DNA from: an uncultured bacterium
GTDB taxonomy: Bacteria; Bacteroidota; Bacteroidia; Chitinophagales; Chitinophagaceae
NCBI GenBank assembly: GCA_903920455.1
Contig: CAIXLY010000035.1
Coordinates: forward strand, 1 to 64,000
Direction: 5' to 3'
Length of the DNA stretch: 64,000 bases
This document shows positions 28,992 to 39,038 of the stretch, in pieces (the first letter of the stretch is position 1; every line of letters begins with the position of its first letter). Position numbers and translations under genes: made by a program. The notes beneath the pieces are model-generated. The model ran no database searches. It had not been told where the DNA came from and was given only the letters and a program-made list of their open reading frames with translations.

Positions 28992-30485
28992 TTAGTAATC
29001 GCTGTTTTGAATCATGTTTTCATTTGCATTCAAGACTGACTGCGGAATAGGCAATGTCCACTCTCTCGCGTCTGATGCAAGCAAACAAGATCCCGAAGCT
29101 GAAATTGCAGATTCTCCACAAGGATAGCCTCTTGAAATTGTACGCGTAGTTCTTTTTAGATCAAAGAAGCGGTGGCCTTCTCCTACAAGCTCAGCTCTTC
29201 TCTCATCAGCAATAGCATCCAACAGATCTTGACCGGTTAAAGATTCATCTTCATAGTCTGCAATCCTTGCTGCACGGAGTTCATTTAGACTGCTCATGGC
29301 AAGGGCATCGCTTCCAGAACGGGCCAATGCTTCAGCATGAATAAGAAGCATTTCTCCGCTACGGATAGCAGGGAAATTGGCATTCCCATCAGCTGATGCT
29401 TTACCCTGGTACTTGGTGATTGACATTGAGCCATCTACCTCAGAGAAAAATGCCAGGAATCTAAGGTCATTAGATTTGATTAATCCTGAAGTGCCATCAG
29501 TAACAACAATTTCCGGAACCGGCCTAAAGTAGGACCTTCCGTTGTCTGGCCAGTACATGATGTAAGTAGGACCAGACTGTCCAGACTCAAATTTAACGTT
29601 CCAAATAATTTCACCCACATTGGTTTCGTCATACATGCCAGAAAACTCTTCCTGCGTTGTAGCCAAAGGACGACCATCTTGTGCAGTCAATGCACTATAT
29701 GCAGCATTAGCAGCATCTGTCCAGTTACCAGCATAGAGATGAATTCTAGCGGCAATAGCGTAAGCCGCATTCAAGTCAATATAAGATCTTGTAGTTAATC
29801 CTGCTTCGTTAATATCCATGTCCACATCACCCAACAAAGCAATAGCCTCATTAATATCAGATATCAAATTCTGGTAATAATCAGGATTTGAAATTCTTGC
29901 TGGCTTCAAAGAAGTAGATACAATAAATTTCTTGGTGTATGCAAGGGCTAAACTAGAGCTTGCAGTCTTATCGTAAGACGGAGCAAAATATCTAAACAAA
30001 TCAAAATGAGCCAAAGCGCGTATAGCAAATGCTTGACCTTTAATTCTGTTTGCTTCTCCCTGATTCAAATCAGTAGTAAACTTATCTATATCTCTAATAA
30101 CGATGTTAGCAGCAGCGATTACCTCATATGGCGCACTGTAGAATGCAGAAACTTGATCTGTAGTAGAGTTATAAAGCCAATCTGCCATATCTCTAGAATT
30201 GGCCAACGATTCCGTAGTTGACTCATAGAGATTATCACTCATTGCATCTGGCATAATAGACCAGCCTGCGCCAGATCCGCTAGCAGAACCATAATAATTT
30301 GAGGCCCTAAACCCTGCATAAGCACCTGTTAGCACCTCACCAACTTGCTTCATGCTTGAAGGGTTGTTTAATGCATCAAGAGAATACTCAGGAGAAAGGT
30401 CAATTACTTCATCTTTTGAGCACCCATGTAACAAGCTGATCGCTATCAGAGCTATTAATGTATTTTTAAATAATATCTTCTTCAT
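28992..30485 (-). CDS. RagB/SusD family outer membrane lipoprotein
   Basis: Lipobox LLHGC; FAIRALAHFDLFRYFAP; ELRAARIADY...ERRAELVGEGHRFFDLKRT. Confidence 0.95.
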   Translation of the reverse strand: MKKILFKNTLIALIAISLLHGCSKDEVIDLSPEYSLDALNNPSSMKQVGEVLTGAYAGFRASNYYGSASGSGAGWSIMPDAMSDNLYESTTESLANSRDMADWLYNSTTDQVSAFYSAPYEVIAAANIVIRDIDKFTTDLNQGEANRIKGQAFAIRALAHFDLFRYFAPSYDKTASSSLALAYTKKFIVSTSLKPARISNPDYYQNLISDINEAIALLGDVDMDINEAGLTTRSYIDLNAAYAIAARIHLYAGNWTDAANAAYSALTAQDGRPLATTQEEFSGMYDETNVGEIIWNVKFESGQSGPTYIMYWPDNGRSYFRPVPEIVVTDGTSGLIKSNDLRFLAFFSEVDGSMSITKYQGKASADGNANFPAIRSGEMLLIHAEALARSGSDALAMSSLNELRAARIADYEDESLTGQDLLDAIADERRAELVGEGHRFFDLKRTTRTISRGYPCGESAISASGSCLLASDAREWTLPIPQSVLNANENMIQNSDY

Positions 30486-30506
30486 TGTAATGCGTTTGAT
30501 TGGTGA

Positions 30507-33470
30507 TTAGAATCCGATGGACAGGCCAACAGTTGTTTGAATGAGTGCTGGATATTGGGCGCCGACAAGTGCAGTACCCGTTATTTCAGGATCGAAACTT
30601 CGGTACTTGGTTTTTGTCCACCAGTTCTGACCTTGAACAAAGATTCTTGCAGAACGAATATTAGCTTTAGACAAGAACTTGGTGTTGAACGTATAGCCAA
30701 GAGTTACGTTACGCAATCTCCAGAAGCTGCCATCCTCTAAGAATCTTGTGGTTTCAGAAATAAAAGGATTTCTTGGCCCATAATCAGTTGCACTAGATGA
30801 TGACCTTGGCACGTCTGTAATTTGACCCGGTGCTGTCCACTCACGAAGAAGTGTTGCATCCATATTATCATAAAAATAGGATGGGTTGGTAACGTTTATT
30901 CTATCGTTGTTGTAAAGAAAACGCTTGAGGAAGAAGTTGAGTTGAGCACTCAGGTCAATGCCTTTATAGCTCCAACTACTTGTCAGCCCCCCAAACCAAG
31001 GAGCATCTGAAGTGCCCTGGTAAGTGGCATCATCTGGCGAGAATACCATCGTGGTGGTACCATCTTTCTTTAAGTACTGTGAATTTCCGTTTGCAGGATT
31101 TACTCCAGCATATGGAACATAATAGTGCGTATTAAGAGGGTATCCTTCTTTCAGGATTATATTTCCAGAGACAACAGAGTCAGTTGGTAAATCAACGATT
31201 CTGTTTTTATTATATGTGAGGTTGCCTCCAATTGTCCATGTAAAATTCTTTGTTTTAATGATATCTCCACGAAGAGACAATTCAATACCACTATTTTTTA
31301 CACTGCCGAAGTTACTCGGCACGCTACTGAAACCGCTGATTGAAGGATCTATAGGAAGTGAATAAAATAATTCAGTTGTTGTCCGATCATATATCTCAAT
31401 AGTACCACTCAACCTTCTGTTGAGAACCGCAAAATCCAACCCAAAGTTGGTTGTTTTGTTGGCTTCCCAACGGTAATCAAGATTACCTGCGGAGGATGGT
31501 GTCCAACCGGTCACCCCTGCATAAGAAGAACGCCCGAATAATGGAAGCGGGAAATCGCCTGCAGCAGTTATGTTATTACCCGTTGTACCAATACTTGCAC
31601 GAAAACGAAGGTCGTTAATGAACAAAAGATTAGCCATAAATTTTTCGTCTGAAACAACCCAGGTTGCTCCTACAGATCCAAAATTTGCAAATCGATTGTT
31701 GACTCCAAAACGGGAAGAGCCGTCACGACGACCTACCAATGTCAAGAAGTACTTAGCATCATACCCGTAATTGAAAATTCCAAAATAAGACAGTAGTCCA
31801 TTCGCTGTTCCAGTACCACCTACAGTGGGTATGAATGTTGGGTTTGCGGCACTGCCTGCAGTGATACCCGCTTCATTTGTAAATCCGTTGGTGAATCCAT
31901 AGCCAGTGAAGTTGAATCTGCGGTAATCACTTTTAACGGCTTCTGTGAAAACTCCACCCTCAACTTCATGCTTTCCAAAAGTTCTTTTATAGTTTAAAGA
32001 AGTGGTACCAGTGTAGCGGAATGCGCGGTTGCTTTCTTTGTATAGGATACCCGTTTTAGATTGACCACCAGAAGTCAGAGGATCTGTAAACTGACTATAT
32101 TCCCCTTGAGCGTAATCAAGTCCCCAATTTGTTCTTGCATTTAATCCCTTAAGAAAAGGAAAATGATATTCAAGATAGCTGGAAGCAACAGTCTTGATCT
32201 GCAAATTATTATTATAATTTTCAAAGAGCTCCATGGCACCATTGGGCTGATAAGAATACAGCAAACCAGGGCCGCCATATTGCTGATAATCTTTTGTATT
32301 GGGGTCGAAATCTCTTTCATAGGGATTAGACCAACGAACAGCATTGAGCGGAGTATTCAAATAGGTATCTCCTTCCGCAGTTCTTTTGATTTTAGACCAA
32401 CCAGATTGAAGGTTGATTCCAAAGCGCCAATTTTTTATTGTATTGTCGACATTTACACGAGCGGTATAACGCTTCATTCCAGTAGTCTTTACGATACCTT
32501 CTTGATCCATATAAGACAAAGAAGCAAAGAACTTAGAGGTCTGGGTACCACCAGAAGCATTAATCATGTGCTGATGCGTAATGCCTCTTTGAAATAAGGC
32601 ATCTTTCCAGCTAAAGTTTACTTTACGTAAGCTATCAGCGAAGTCATCTTCCCATCCGTAAGGATTACCCCTTTGTAACTCGTATGTAACTTTTTGATCA
32701 CTATTCATAACCACAAGACGATCTTCAGGAAGATCACTTACACCATATTGCGCATCATAATTCAATTGAAGTTGACCAACACGTCCACGGCGTGTAGTGA
32801 TTACAATAACACCATTGGCACCACGTGATCCGTACATTGCCGTTGCAACCGCGTCTTTCAATATCTCAACACGATCAAAGTCACCTTGATTAAGTGTTGC
32901 GAAATCACCAGCAGCAATTTCAATGCCATCCATTATATATAAAGGTGTATTACCGCCACTTATTGAACCATTGCCGCGGATCCGCACTGAGGCAGATGCG
33001 CCAGGCTGACCACTACCAGCAACAACTGCAACTCCAGCAGCCTGACCTTGTATGGCTTGGTCAAACGAACCAAAAGGTTGTTTACGAATTTCTTGTGTGG
33101 GAGCTGTTGCAATTGCACCAGAAAATTTCTTACGCTGAATTGTTGTGTAACCAGTTACCACAACTTCGGAAACGCTGTTAGCAGAAGCTGCTGATAAACT
33201 GATTGAAAGTGGAGCGCCCGTTAGTTTTACCGACATGTCCTCAAATCCGATTGAGGAGATTGATATAGAAGTCGCTGAAGCAGGCACAGAGATGGTGAAC
33301 TCACCATTTGCATTGGTTGCGCCAATTGATTTCCCCCCTACACTTATTGTAGCACCTGAAACAGGTCCGCCGCTAGACTCAGTTACCTTGCCGCTAACAG
33401 TTTTGTTTTGAGCGAATGAGGTTGCTATGAAAAGTAACGACATTACCAGTAGTGATAGGATTTTTCTCAT
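30507..33470 (-). CDS. SusC/RagA family TonB-linked outer membrane protein
   Basis: Carboxypeptidase-regulatory-like N-terminus; VRIRGNGSISGGNTPLYIMDGIE; EILKDAVATAMYGSRGANGVIVITT. Confidence 0.96.
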   Translation of the reverse strand: MRKILSLLVMSLLFIATSFAQNKTVSGKVTESSGGPVSGATISVGGKSIGATNANGEFTISVPASATSISISSIGFEDMSVKLTGAPLSISLSAASANSVSEVVVTGYTTIQRKKFSGAIATAPTQEIRKQPFGSFDQAIQGQAAGVAVVAGSGQPGASASVRIRGNGSISGGNTPLYIMDGIEIAAGDFATLNQGDFDRVEILKDAVATAMYGSRGANGVIVITTRRGRVGQLQLNYDAQYGVSDLPEDRLVVMNSDQKVTYELQRGNPYGWEDDFADSLRKVNFSWKDALFQRGITHQHMINASGGTQTSKFFASLSYMDQEGIVKTTGMKRYTARVNVDNTIKNWRFGINLQSGWSKIKRTAEGDTYLNTPLNAVRWSNPYERDFDPNTKDYQQYGGPGLLYSYQPNGAMELFENYNNNLQIKTVASSYLEYHFPFLKGLNARTNWGLDYAQGEYSQFTDPLTSGGQSKTGILYKESNRAFRYTGTTSLNYKRTFGKHEVEGGVFTEAVKSDYRRFNFTGYGFTNGFTNEAGITAGSAANPTFIPTVGGTGTANGLLSYFGIFNYGYDAKYFLTLVGRRDGSSRFGVNNRFANFGSVGATWVVSDEKFMANLLFINDLRFRASIGTTGNNITAAGDFPLPLFGRSSYAGVTGWTPSSAGNLDYRWEANKTTNFGLDFAVLNRRLSGTIEIYDRTTTELFYSLPIDPSISGFSSVPSNFGSVKNSGIELSLRGDIIKTKNFTWTIGGNLTYNKNRIVDLPTDSVVSGNIILKEGYPLNTHYYVPYAGVNPANGNSQYLKKDGTTTMVFSPDDATYQGTSDAPWFGGLTSSWSYKGIDLSAQLNFFLKRFLYNNDRINVTNPSYFYDNMDATLLREWTAPGQITDVPRSSSSATDYGPRNPFISETTRFLEDGSFWRLRNVTLGYTFNTKFLSKANIRSARIFVQGQNWWTKTKYRSFDPEITGTALVGAQYPALIQTTVGLSIGF

Positions 33471-33706
33471 GTAGTCTATAGTTTTGAAATTATGTTGATC
33501 TGCAAAAACTCAATTCTTTATACAATTGAGTTCAGAAGGTTTGCCCCCTGATTTTCAAAGAAAACGTTAATTCATGCCAAATATTGCTGACCCAGATAAA
33601 ATAAAAATTGATACTGCCATTGGGCGGAGTCGTAGAATCCAAAAAATCCTCGACTGTTTCAATGCTCAGCCAAGGGTTCGCTACAACCAAAGGCTAAAAA
33701 ATGATG

Positions 33707-34392
33707 TTAGTCGCGATCCCTATTCCCTAAAAAGATGAGAGTATATTGAACTAGGGTAACCAGATAAGCAATTGCCGCAACAACATAGGTCATCGCAGCC
33801 CATTTAAGCGCTTCCTTGGCCATGTTATGCTCTGAAAGGGTGGCAACCCCGGAAGATTCCAGCCAAATAAGGGCCCTTTTGCTGGCGTCGAACTCAACGG
33901 GGAGGGTGATCAAAGAAAATACTGTTGTGAGTGCAAAAAGAATGATTCCAGCGAGAAGAAGCCCGGGAAAACGTTAATTAAGGGTATTTCAGCCAGTAAA
34001 CCCAGCTGAATGAGCATGGCACTAACCTGAACTATAGGCACCATCCTGCTCCTGAACATGAGCCAAGGGTATGCTCTGACGTGCTGAACGGCATGCCCGC
34101 ACTCATGGGAGGCCACTCTAGCAGCTGCAATGCTAGGATGATGGTACAACTCAGGGCTGAGACTGACCGTCTTGCTAATGGGGTTGTAATGATCTGAAAG
34201 AAACCCCTCCCCTGAAACGACCCTAACATCGTAAATTCCGTTCTCATGAAGCATGCGCTCGGCTACCTCTTTCCCAGAGAGATGAGATGCCAGGGGTACT
34301 GCCCCAAACTGCTTGAATTTCGACTTCAACCTGAAGGGAACCAACATGCCAATTCCTACAAACATTAAAGAAACCAAGCAAATAGAGCCCAT
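33707..34392 (-). pseudogene. Neutral zinc metallopeptidase (YugP-like) split by a frameshift; alternatively a candidate -1 programmed frameshift
   Basis: 33910..34392 carries HECGH zinc motif (ASHECGHAVQH); -1 frame continues GLLLAGIILFALTTVFSLITLPVEFDASKRALIWLE... through 33707. Confidence 0.8.
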
Positions 34393-34649
34393 AGATCTTT
34401 TTTAAAAAATTAAGGAGGGTTTAGTGAAAGAGCTGTAAAAAAATAATTTTGTCGGGATTTTGACAAGTCGCATTTATTGCATCGCAAGTCATTGTAAATC
34501 AGTTATTTATTATAGCATCTGTTGAGGCCAAAAAGCCTCTTTACTACTAATATGGGGGGCTAAATTTATTCACAAAGGGAAAAATTAATTTTGTACTGTG
34601 GGAGCAATTTGTAATTTAGTGGAAGAATTTAATGGGTTAGTAAGTACTG

Positions 34650-34686
34650 AAGGGTCAGCTTTTGCTGGCCCTTTGGTTTTTTAGAA
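34650..34686 (+). terminator. Rho-independent-like terminator AAGGGTCAGC-TTTT-GCTGGCCCTT...GGTTTTTT
   Basis: 10-bp stem (one G-T) with tetraloop, followed by a T-rich run. Confidence 0.7.
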
Positions 34687-34780
34687 AGGTTGTTTTTTCA
34701 TCAAGACATTTTCGTCAAAATACAATACCAAAAGCGAAGGTTCGCAAAAGTTTTCTGCACCGGTTCTTTACCTTTAACGA

Positions 34781-36145
34781 ATGAGCAAAATAAAGAAAGC
34801 ATTCTTTTGCAAAAACTGCGGATACGAATCTCCAAAATGGTCAGGAAAATGTCCTGCATGCAATGAATGGAATACGTTCACAGAAGAAATCATCCACAAA
34901 GAAACTTCAAGTCAAAAAGAAAACTGGAAAGAAACACAATCAGGGCAATCAAAAAGTGTTGTACTACACGAAGTAATATCCAAGGAAGGTGAAAGAATTA
35001 TAACGAAAGATCAAGAATTAAATCGTGTACTTGGAGGAGGAATCGTTCCTGGAAGTTTGGTGCTCGTTGCGGGAGAACCCGGGATTGGTAAGTCAACTTT
35101 ATTTTTACAAGATGCGTTGATGATGAATGAACTTCGCATACTCTACATCAGCGGAGAAGAAAGTGAACAGCAAATTAAAATGCGCGCAAATCGCATCAAT
35201 GTTTCTCACGATGAATTCTATCTACTCACTGAAACATCGACCCAGAGCATATTTCAAGAGATAAAAAAAATAAAACCTCAGCTTGTTATCATCGACTCAA
35301 TACAAACTTTACAATCTCCTTACATCGATTCTTCACCAGGAACAATATCACAAATAAGAGAATGTACATCTGAGTTTCAACGCTTCGCAAAAGAAACACA
35401 AACACCTGTTATATTAATAGGACACATCACAAAAGATGGCAGCATTGCTGGACCGAAACTTCTTGAGCACATGGTGGATACTGTCTTGCAATTTGAAGGA
35501 GATCAACACTATGCCTACAGAATTCTTCGCACCACAAAAAATAGATTTGGGTCCACCGCTGAACTTGGGATTTATGAAATGACTGGAGTAGGCATGAAGC
35601 CGGTAGAAAATCCATCAGACATTCTTATCAACCAAAAAGAAGAACAACTTAGCGGTATTGCAATCGGTGCAACTATGGAAGGATTGAGACCATTGCTCAT
35701 AGAAGTTCAAGCACTTGTTACTCCATCTGTTTACGGAACACCTCAGCGAACTGCAAGCGGATTTGATCTCAGAAGGCTTCAATTGCTCCTTGCCGTACTG
35801 GAAAAAAGAGGTGGTTTTCACTTCGGCACAAAAGATGTTTTTGTGAATATTGCAGGCGGACTCAAAATAGAGGACCCGGCAATTGACCTTGCCATGGTCT
35901 TTGCCTTACTGAGCTCCTATGAGGACATCCCCCTGTCCCAAAAGACCTGTTTTGCAGGGGAAGTTGGGCTTAGCGGAGAGATTAGGGCAGTAAATCGGGT
36001 AGATCAAAGAATCTCAGAGGCAGAAAAACTGGGTTTCGAGAATATTGTCATCAGCAAATACAATAGAAAATCAGAATCTCACAATGGAATCAAGACTACC
36101 TCCGTAGCCCTAGTAGAAGAAGTATACAGAACAATATTCAAATAA
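34781..36145 (+). CDS. radA: DNA repair protein RadA
   Basis: FCKNCGYESPKWSGKCPACNEWNTF; VAGEPGIGKSTLFLQ; KNRFGST. Confidence 0.96.
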   Translation: MSKIKKAFFCKNCGYESPKWSGKCPACNEWNTFTEEIIHKETSSQKENWKETQSGQSKSVVLHEVISKEGERIITKDQELNRVLGGGIVPGSLVLVAGEPGIGKSTLFLQDALMMNELRILYISGEESEQQIKMRANRINVSHDEFYLLTETSTQSIFQEIKKIKPQLVIIDSIQTLQSPYIDSSPGTISQIRECTSEFQRFAKETQTPVILIGHITKDGSIAGPKLLEHMVDTVLQFEGDQHYAYRILRTTKNRFGSTAELGIYEMTGVGMKPVENPSDILINQKEEQLSGIAIGATMEGLRPLLIEVQALVTPSVYGTPQRTASGFDLRRLQLLLAVLEKRGGFHFGTKDVFVNIAGGLKIEDPAIDLAMVFALLSSYEDIPLSQKTCFAGEVGLSGEIRAVNRVDQRISEAEKLGFENIVISKYNRKSESHNGIKTTSVALVEEVYRTIFK

Positions 36146-36154
36146 AAGGGGTAG

Positions 36155-36856
36155 ATGAGACACCTGGCTCGTGAGGCTTATGAGTCAATCATTCATTTAT
36201 TCTACCCAAGCATCTGCTTTGGATGCCAGAATGAAATCATAGAAGGGGATGAAATGCTTTGCATATCATGTCTTCAATCTCTCCCTTATACATCGTTTGA
36301 AACGATAGAAAACAATCCAGTTTCAACGCTTTTCTGGGGGAGATGCAAGATCATAAATGCCTTTAGCACGTTCTACTTTATCGAACAAACTCCATTGCAA
36401 AAAATTATTCATCAAATTAAATACAAAAACGAAGAAAACTTAGGCGTTTACATGGGGCAACTCATGGGATACAAGATTGAAGCAATTAAAAGAAACATAG
36501 CGGTCGACTTATGTATCCCCATGCCACTGCATCCAACAAAAGAACGAGAGCGAGGATATAACCAATCAGCACTGCTTACAAAAGGAATCGAAGAGGCCAC
36601 AGGAATTCCGACAAAGCTGAACACGCTCACTAGAAAAACACATACAAGCTCTCAGACAAAAAAGACTCGAATTGAAAGATGGATGAATGTTGAAAATATA
36701 TTTGACATCAATGATCCAAATGAAATAAAGGGTAAGCATGTTTTATTAGTAGACGATGTAATTACTACTGGGGCTTCAATAGAAGCCTGCATAAACGTGC
36801 TGCTTGCAAACCAAGCAGCCGGAGTATCAGTGGCCAGTCTTGCTTATACAATCTAA
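36155..36856 (+). CDS. comF: ComF family phosphoribosyltransferase-like protein
   Basis: CFGCQNEI..CISCL zinc motif; RERGYNQSALL; VLLVDDVITTGASIEAC PRPP motif. Confidence 0.9.
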   Translation: MRHLAREAYESIIHLFYPSICFGCQNEIIEGDEMLCISCLQSLPYTSFETIENNPVSTLFWGRCKIINAFSTFYFIEQTPLQKIIHQIKYKNEENLGVYMGQLMGYKIEAIKRNIAVDLCIPMPLHPTKERERGYNQSALLTKGIEEATGIPTKLNTLTRKTHTSSQTKKTRIERWMNVENIFDINDPNEIKGKHVLLVDDVITTGASIEACINVLLANQAAGVSVASLAYTI

Positions 36857-36913
36857 AAGGAAATCATTCTTTTGTTATGCTTTAGTGTTAAATTTGACAT
36901 ACAATTCTATTTT

Positions 36914-37432
36914 ATGATCAGACTAATCATTCTTATTTCATTCGCCATGTTCACATCCGCAAATACTTCAATTCATCAATTTAAGGTCCCTTCAATCGAT
37001 GGAAAGACAATTGATTTTTCAAAGTTTAAAGGAAAGAAAATTCTTATTGTAAATACAGCATCTGAATGTGGCTATACACCGCAGTATGCAGATCTTGAGC
37101 GACTATACAAAGCACACGGAAGTAAACTTGTAATTGTTGGATTCCCTGCAAACAATTTCGGTGGACAAGAACCAGGCTCAAATGCTGAAATAAAAGACTT
37201 CTGCCAGAAAAATTATGGGGTAAGTTTCATCATGGCAGAAAAAGTTTCTGTTAAAGGATCAGACATTCACCCACTATTCAGCTGGCTTACAAAAAAAGCG
37301 GCCAATGGTGTGATGGATGCAGAGATCAAATGGAATTTCACTAAATTTCTTCTTGATGAAAAAGGCCAACTCATAAAAGTATTCCCAAGTGGCGTAAATC
37401 CGATGAGTGAGGAGATTACGAAAATGCTTTAA
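36914..37432 (+). CDS. Glutathione peroxidase family protein (Cys type, exported)
   Basis: NTASECGYTPQYADLERL; FPANNFGGQEPG; KWNFTKFLLDEKG; ATG 36914 gives signal peptide. Confidence 0.92.
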   Translation: MIRLIILISFAMFTSANTSIHQFKVPSIDGKTIDFSKFKGKKILIVNTASECGYTPQYADLERLYKAHGSKLVIVGFPANNFGGQEPGSNAEIKDFCQKNYGVSFIMAEKVSVKGSDIHPLFSWLTKKAANGVMDAEIKWNFTKFLLDEKGQLIKVFPSGVNPMSEEITKML

Positions 37433-37436
37433 ATAC

Positions 37437-37627
37437 AAGGTTGAGGGAGGTTTAGAGAGGTTGAGAGAAGTTTAGGGGTTTAGATGTTTAGTGGAATAGA
37501 TTGTAAATTCAACTTAGGTGCTAATAGAATCAAGTTCCATAAGAGAACCTAAATAAATTAATCATAGAATTACTAAACGCCTAAACAACTAAACTTCTCT
37601 CAACCTCTCTAAACCTCCCTTAACCTT
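37437..37627. repeat. Family A intergenic inverted repeat (56-bp arms 37437..37492 and 37572..37627, 79-bp spacer)
   Basis: aaggttgagggaggtttagagaggttgagagaagtttaggggtttagatgtttagt versus revcomp of right arm aaggttaagggaggtttagagaggttgagagaagtttagttgtttaggcgtttagt; few mismatches. Confidence 0.92.
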
Positions 37628-37638
37628 ACCTTTACCCC

Positions 37639-38829
37639 ATGCAATTCAGTGAAATATTCGGGCATACTGCAGAGAAGGAAAAACTCGTCAGCTTAGTAGC
37701 CAACAACAGGTTAAGTCATGCCCTATTGTTTTTATCTAAAGAGGGAAGCGGAGCACTTGAACTGGCCATTGCCCTTGCTCAGTATATTGTATGTGAAAGA
37801 AATAAACCTGGAAACAAAAGTAGTGAAGCCTCCTTATTTGGAGAAGAGGCCCCCTCAACATTCCTAAACGACGCCTGCGGCAATTGCGCATCGTGCAGAA
37901 GGGCGTCTGGACTAATACATCCTGATATTCATTTTTCATTTCCAACAATTATCAAGACTTCCGGAGAAAAACCCGTTTCAAGCGACTTCATCACGGAGTG
38001 GCGAAGCTTCGTACAACAAACTCCATTTGGAAATGCCTATGATTGGCTGCAATCTATAGGCGCTGAAAATAAGCAAGGAAATATCACAGTGCATGAATGT
38101 GAAGACATCTTAAGAAAACTGAGCTTAAAGAGTTTTGAAAGTGGTTACAAGATCTTGATTCAATGGATGCCAGAATATCTCGGCGCATCAGGAAACAAGC
38201 TACTGAAGCTCATTGAAGAACCTCCCGCAAATACACTATTCATCTTTGTAGCAGAAGACGAATCAAAAATACTGCCAACCATCCTCTCAAGAACCCAACT
38301 CGTTAAGTTCAATCGGCTGGAGTCTAGGGATGTACAAGATTGGCTAATCACAAAACAAGCAGTGCCCAAAGAAAAAGCAATCCAAATTGCCTCAATGGCA
38401 AATGGCAACTTGAGGGAGGCATTTCAACTGCTTCATCAGGCTGATGAAGACTGGCAGGAGATGCTCAGAGAATGGCTTAACGCCATCCTAAAAAATGGGC
38501 CCCCTGCACAAATCAAATGGGTAGATGAAACCAGCAAACTGGGAAGGGAGAAACAAAAGCAGTTCGTAGCCTATTTTATTCATCTGTTGTCGATTGCCGT
38601 TCATCTGGCAAATCAAGGAACCGCTCCTGATGTAGATGAGAAGGAGCTTGATTTTGCCAATCGCCTTCTCCGCCTAGCAGCTACCGAACAACTCGAGGCC
38701 ATAGTCCATCAGCTGGATAAAGCAATCTATCAAATTGAAAGAAACGCCAATGCCAAGATGCTTTTCATGGCGCTGACCATCAAAATTTATCATATAATAA
38801 GAGATAAAACTGTAATTTTAGCAAACTGA
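37639..38829 (+). CDS. holB: DNA polymerase III subunit delta'
   Basis: LSHALLFLSKEGSGALELAIALAQYI; C-X2-C Zn module CGNCASC; LLKLIEEPPANTLFIFVAED; ILPTILSRTQ. Confidence 0.93.
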   Translation: MQFSEIFGHTAEKEKLVSLVANNRLSHALLFLSKEGSGALELAIALAQYIVCERNKPGNKSSEASLFGEEAPSTFLNDACGNCASCRRASGLIHPDIHFSFPTIIKTSGEKPVSSDFITEWRSFVQQTPFGNAYDWLQSIGAENKQGNITVHECEDILRKLSLKSFESGYKILIQWMPEYLGASGNKLLKLIEEPPANTLFIFVAEDESKILPTILSRTQLVKFNRLESRDVQDWLITKQAVPKEKAIQIASMANGNLREAFQLLHQADEDWQEMLREWLNAILKNGPPAQIKWVDETSKLGREKQKQFVAYFIHLLSIAVHLANQGTAPDVDEKELDFANRLLRLAATEQLEAIVHQLDKAIYQIERNANAKMLFMALTIKIYHIIRDKTVILAN

Positions 38830-39038
38830 CACGTGATGAGGACTGGATGGAGCGCGGTGGATCTCTGAAGAACAATTGCATAATTAGTAGTGAATATATA
38901 AAGAAGCGGCAGGTCGTTTTGTGATTTTTTGTTTTGCACATTGATTTTCCTACCTAGATCCTCCCCAATTTCTCATCTCATTTTTTGAACAATCGACTCG
39001 ATACTCTTTAACAGAGTACCCGGCACAAATATGTTAAT

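Noticed and set aside
32163-32597. 144-aa plus-strand ORF antisense to susC
   Set aside because: Shadow ORF in a well-supported SusC gene.
37437-37627. IS element or MITE with terminal inverted repeats
   Set aside because: No transposase ORF and no obvious target-site duplication; repeat words suggest a dispersed hairpin family instead, though a MITE origin cannot be excluded.
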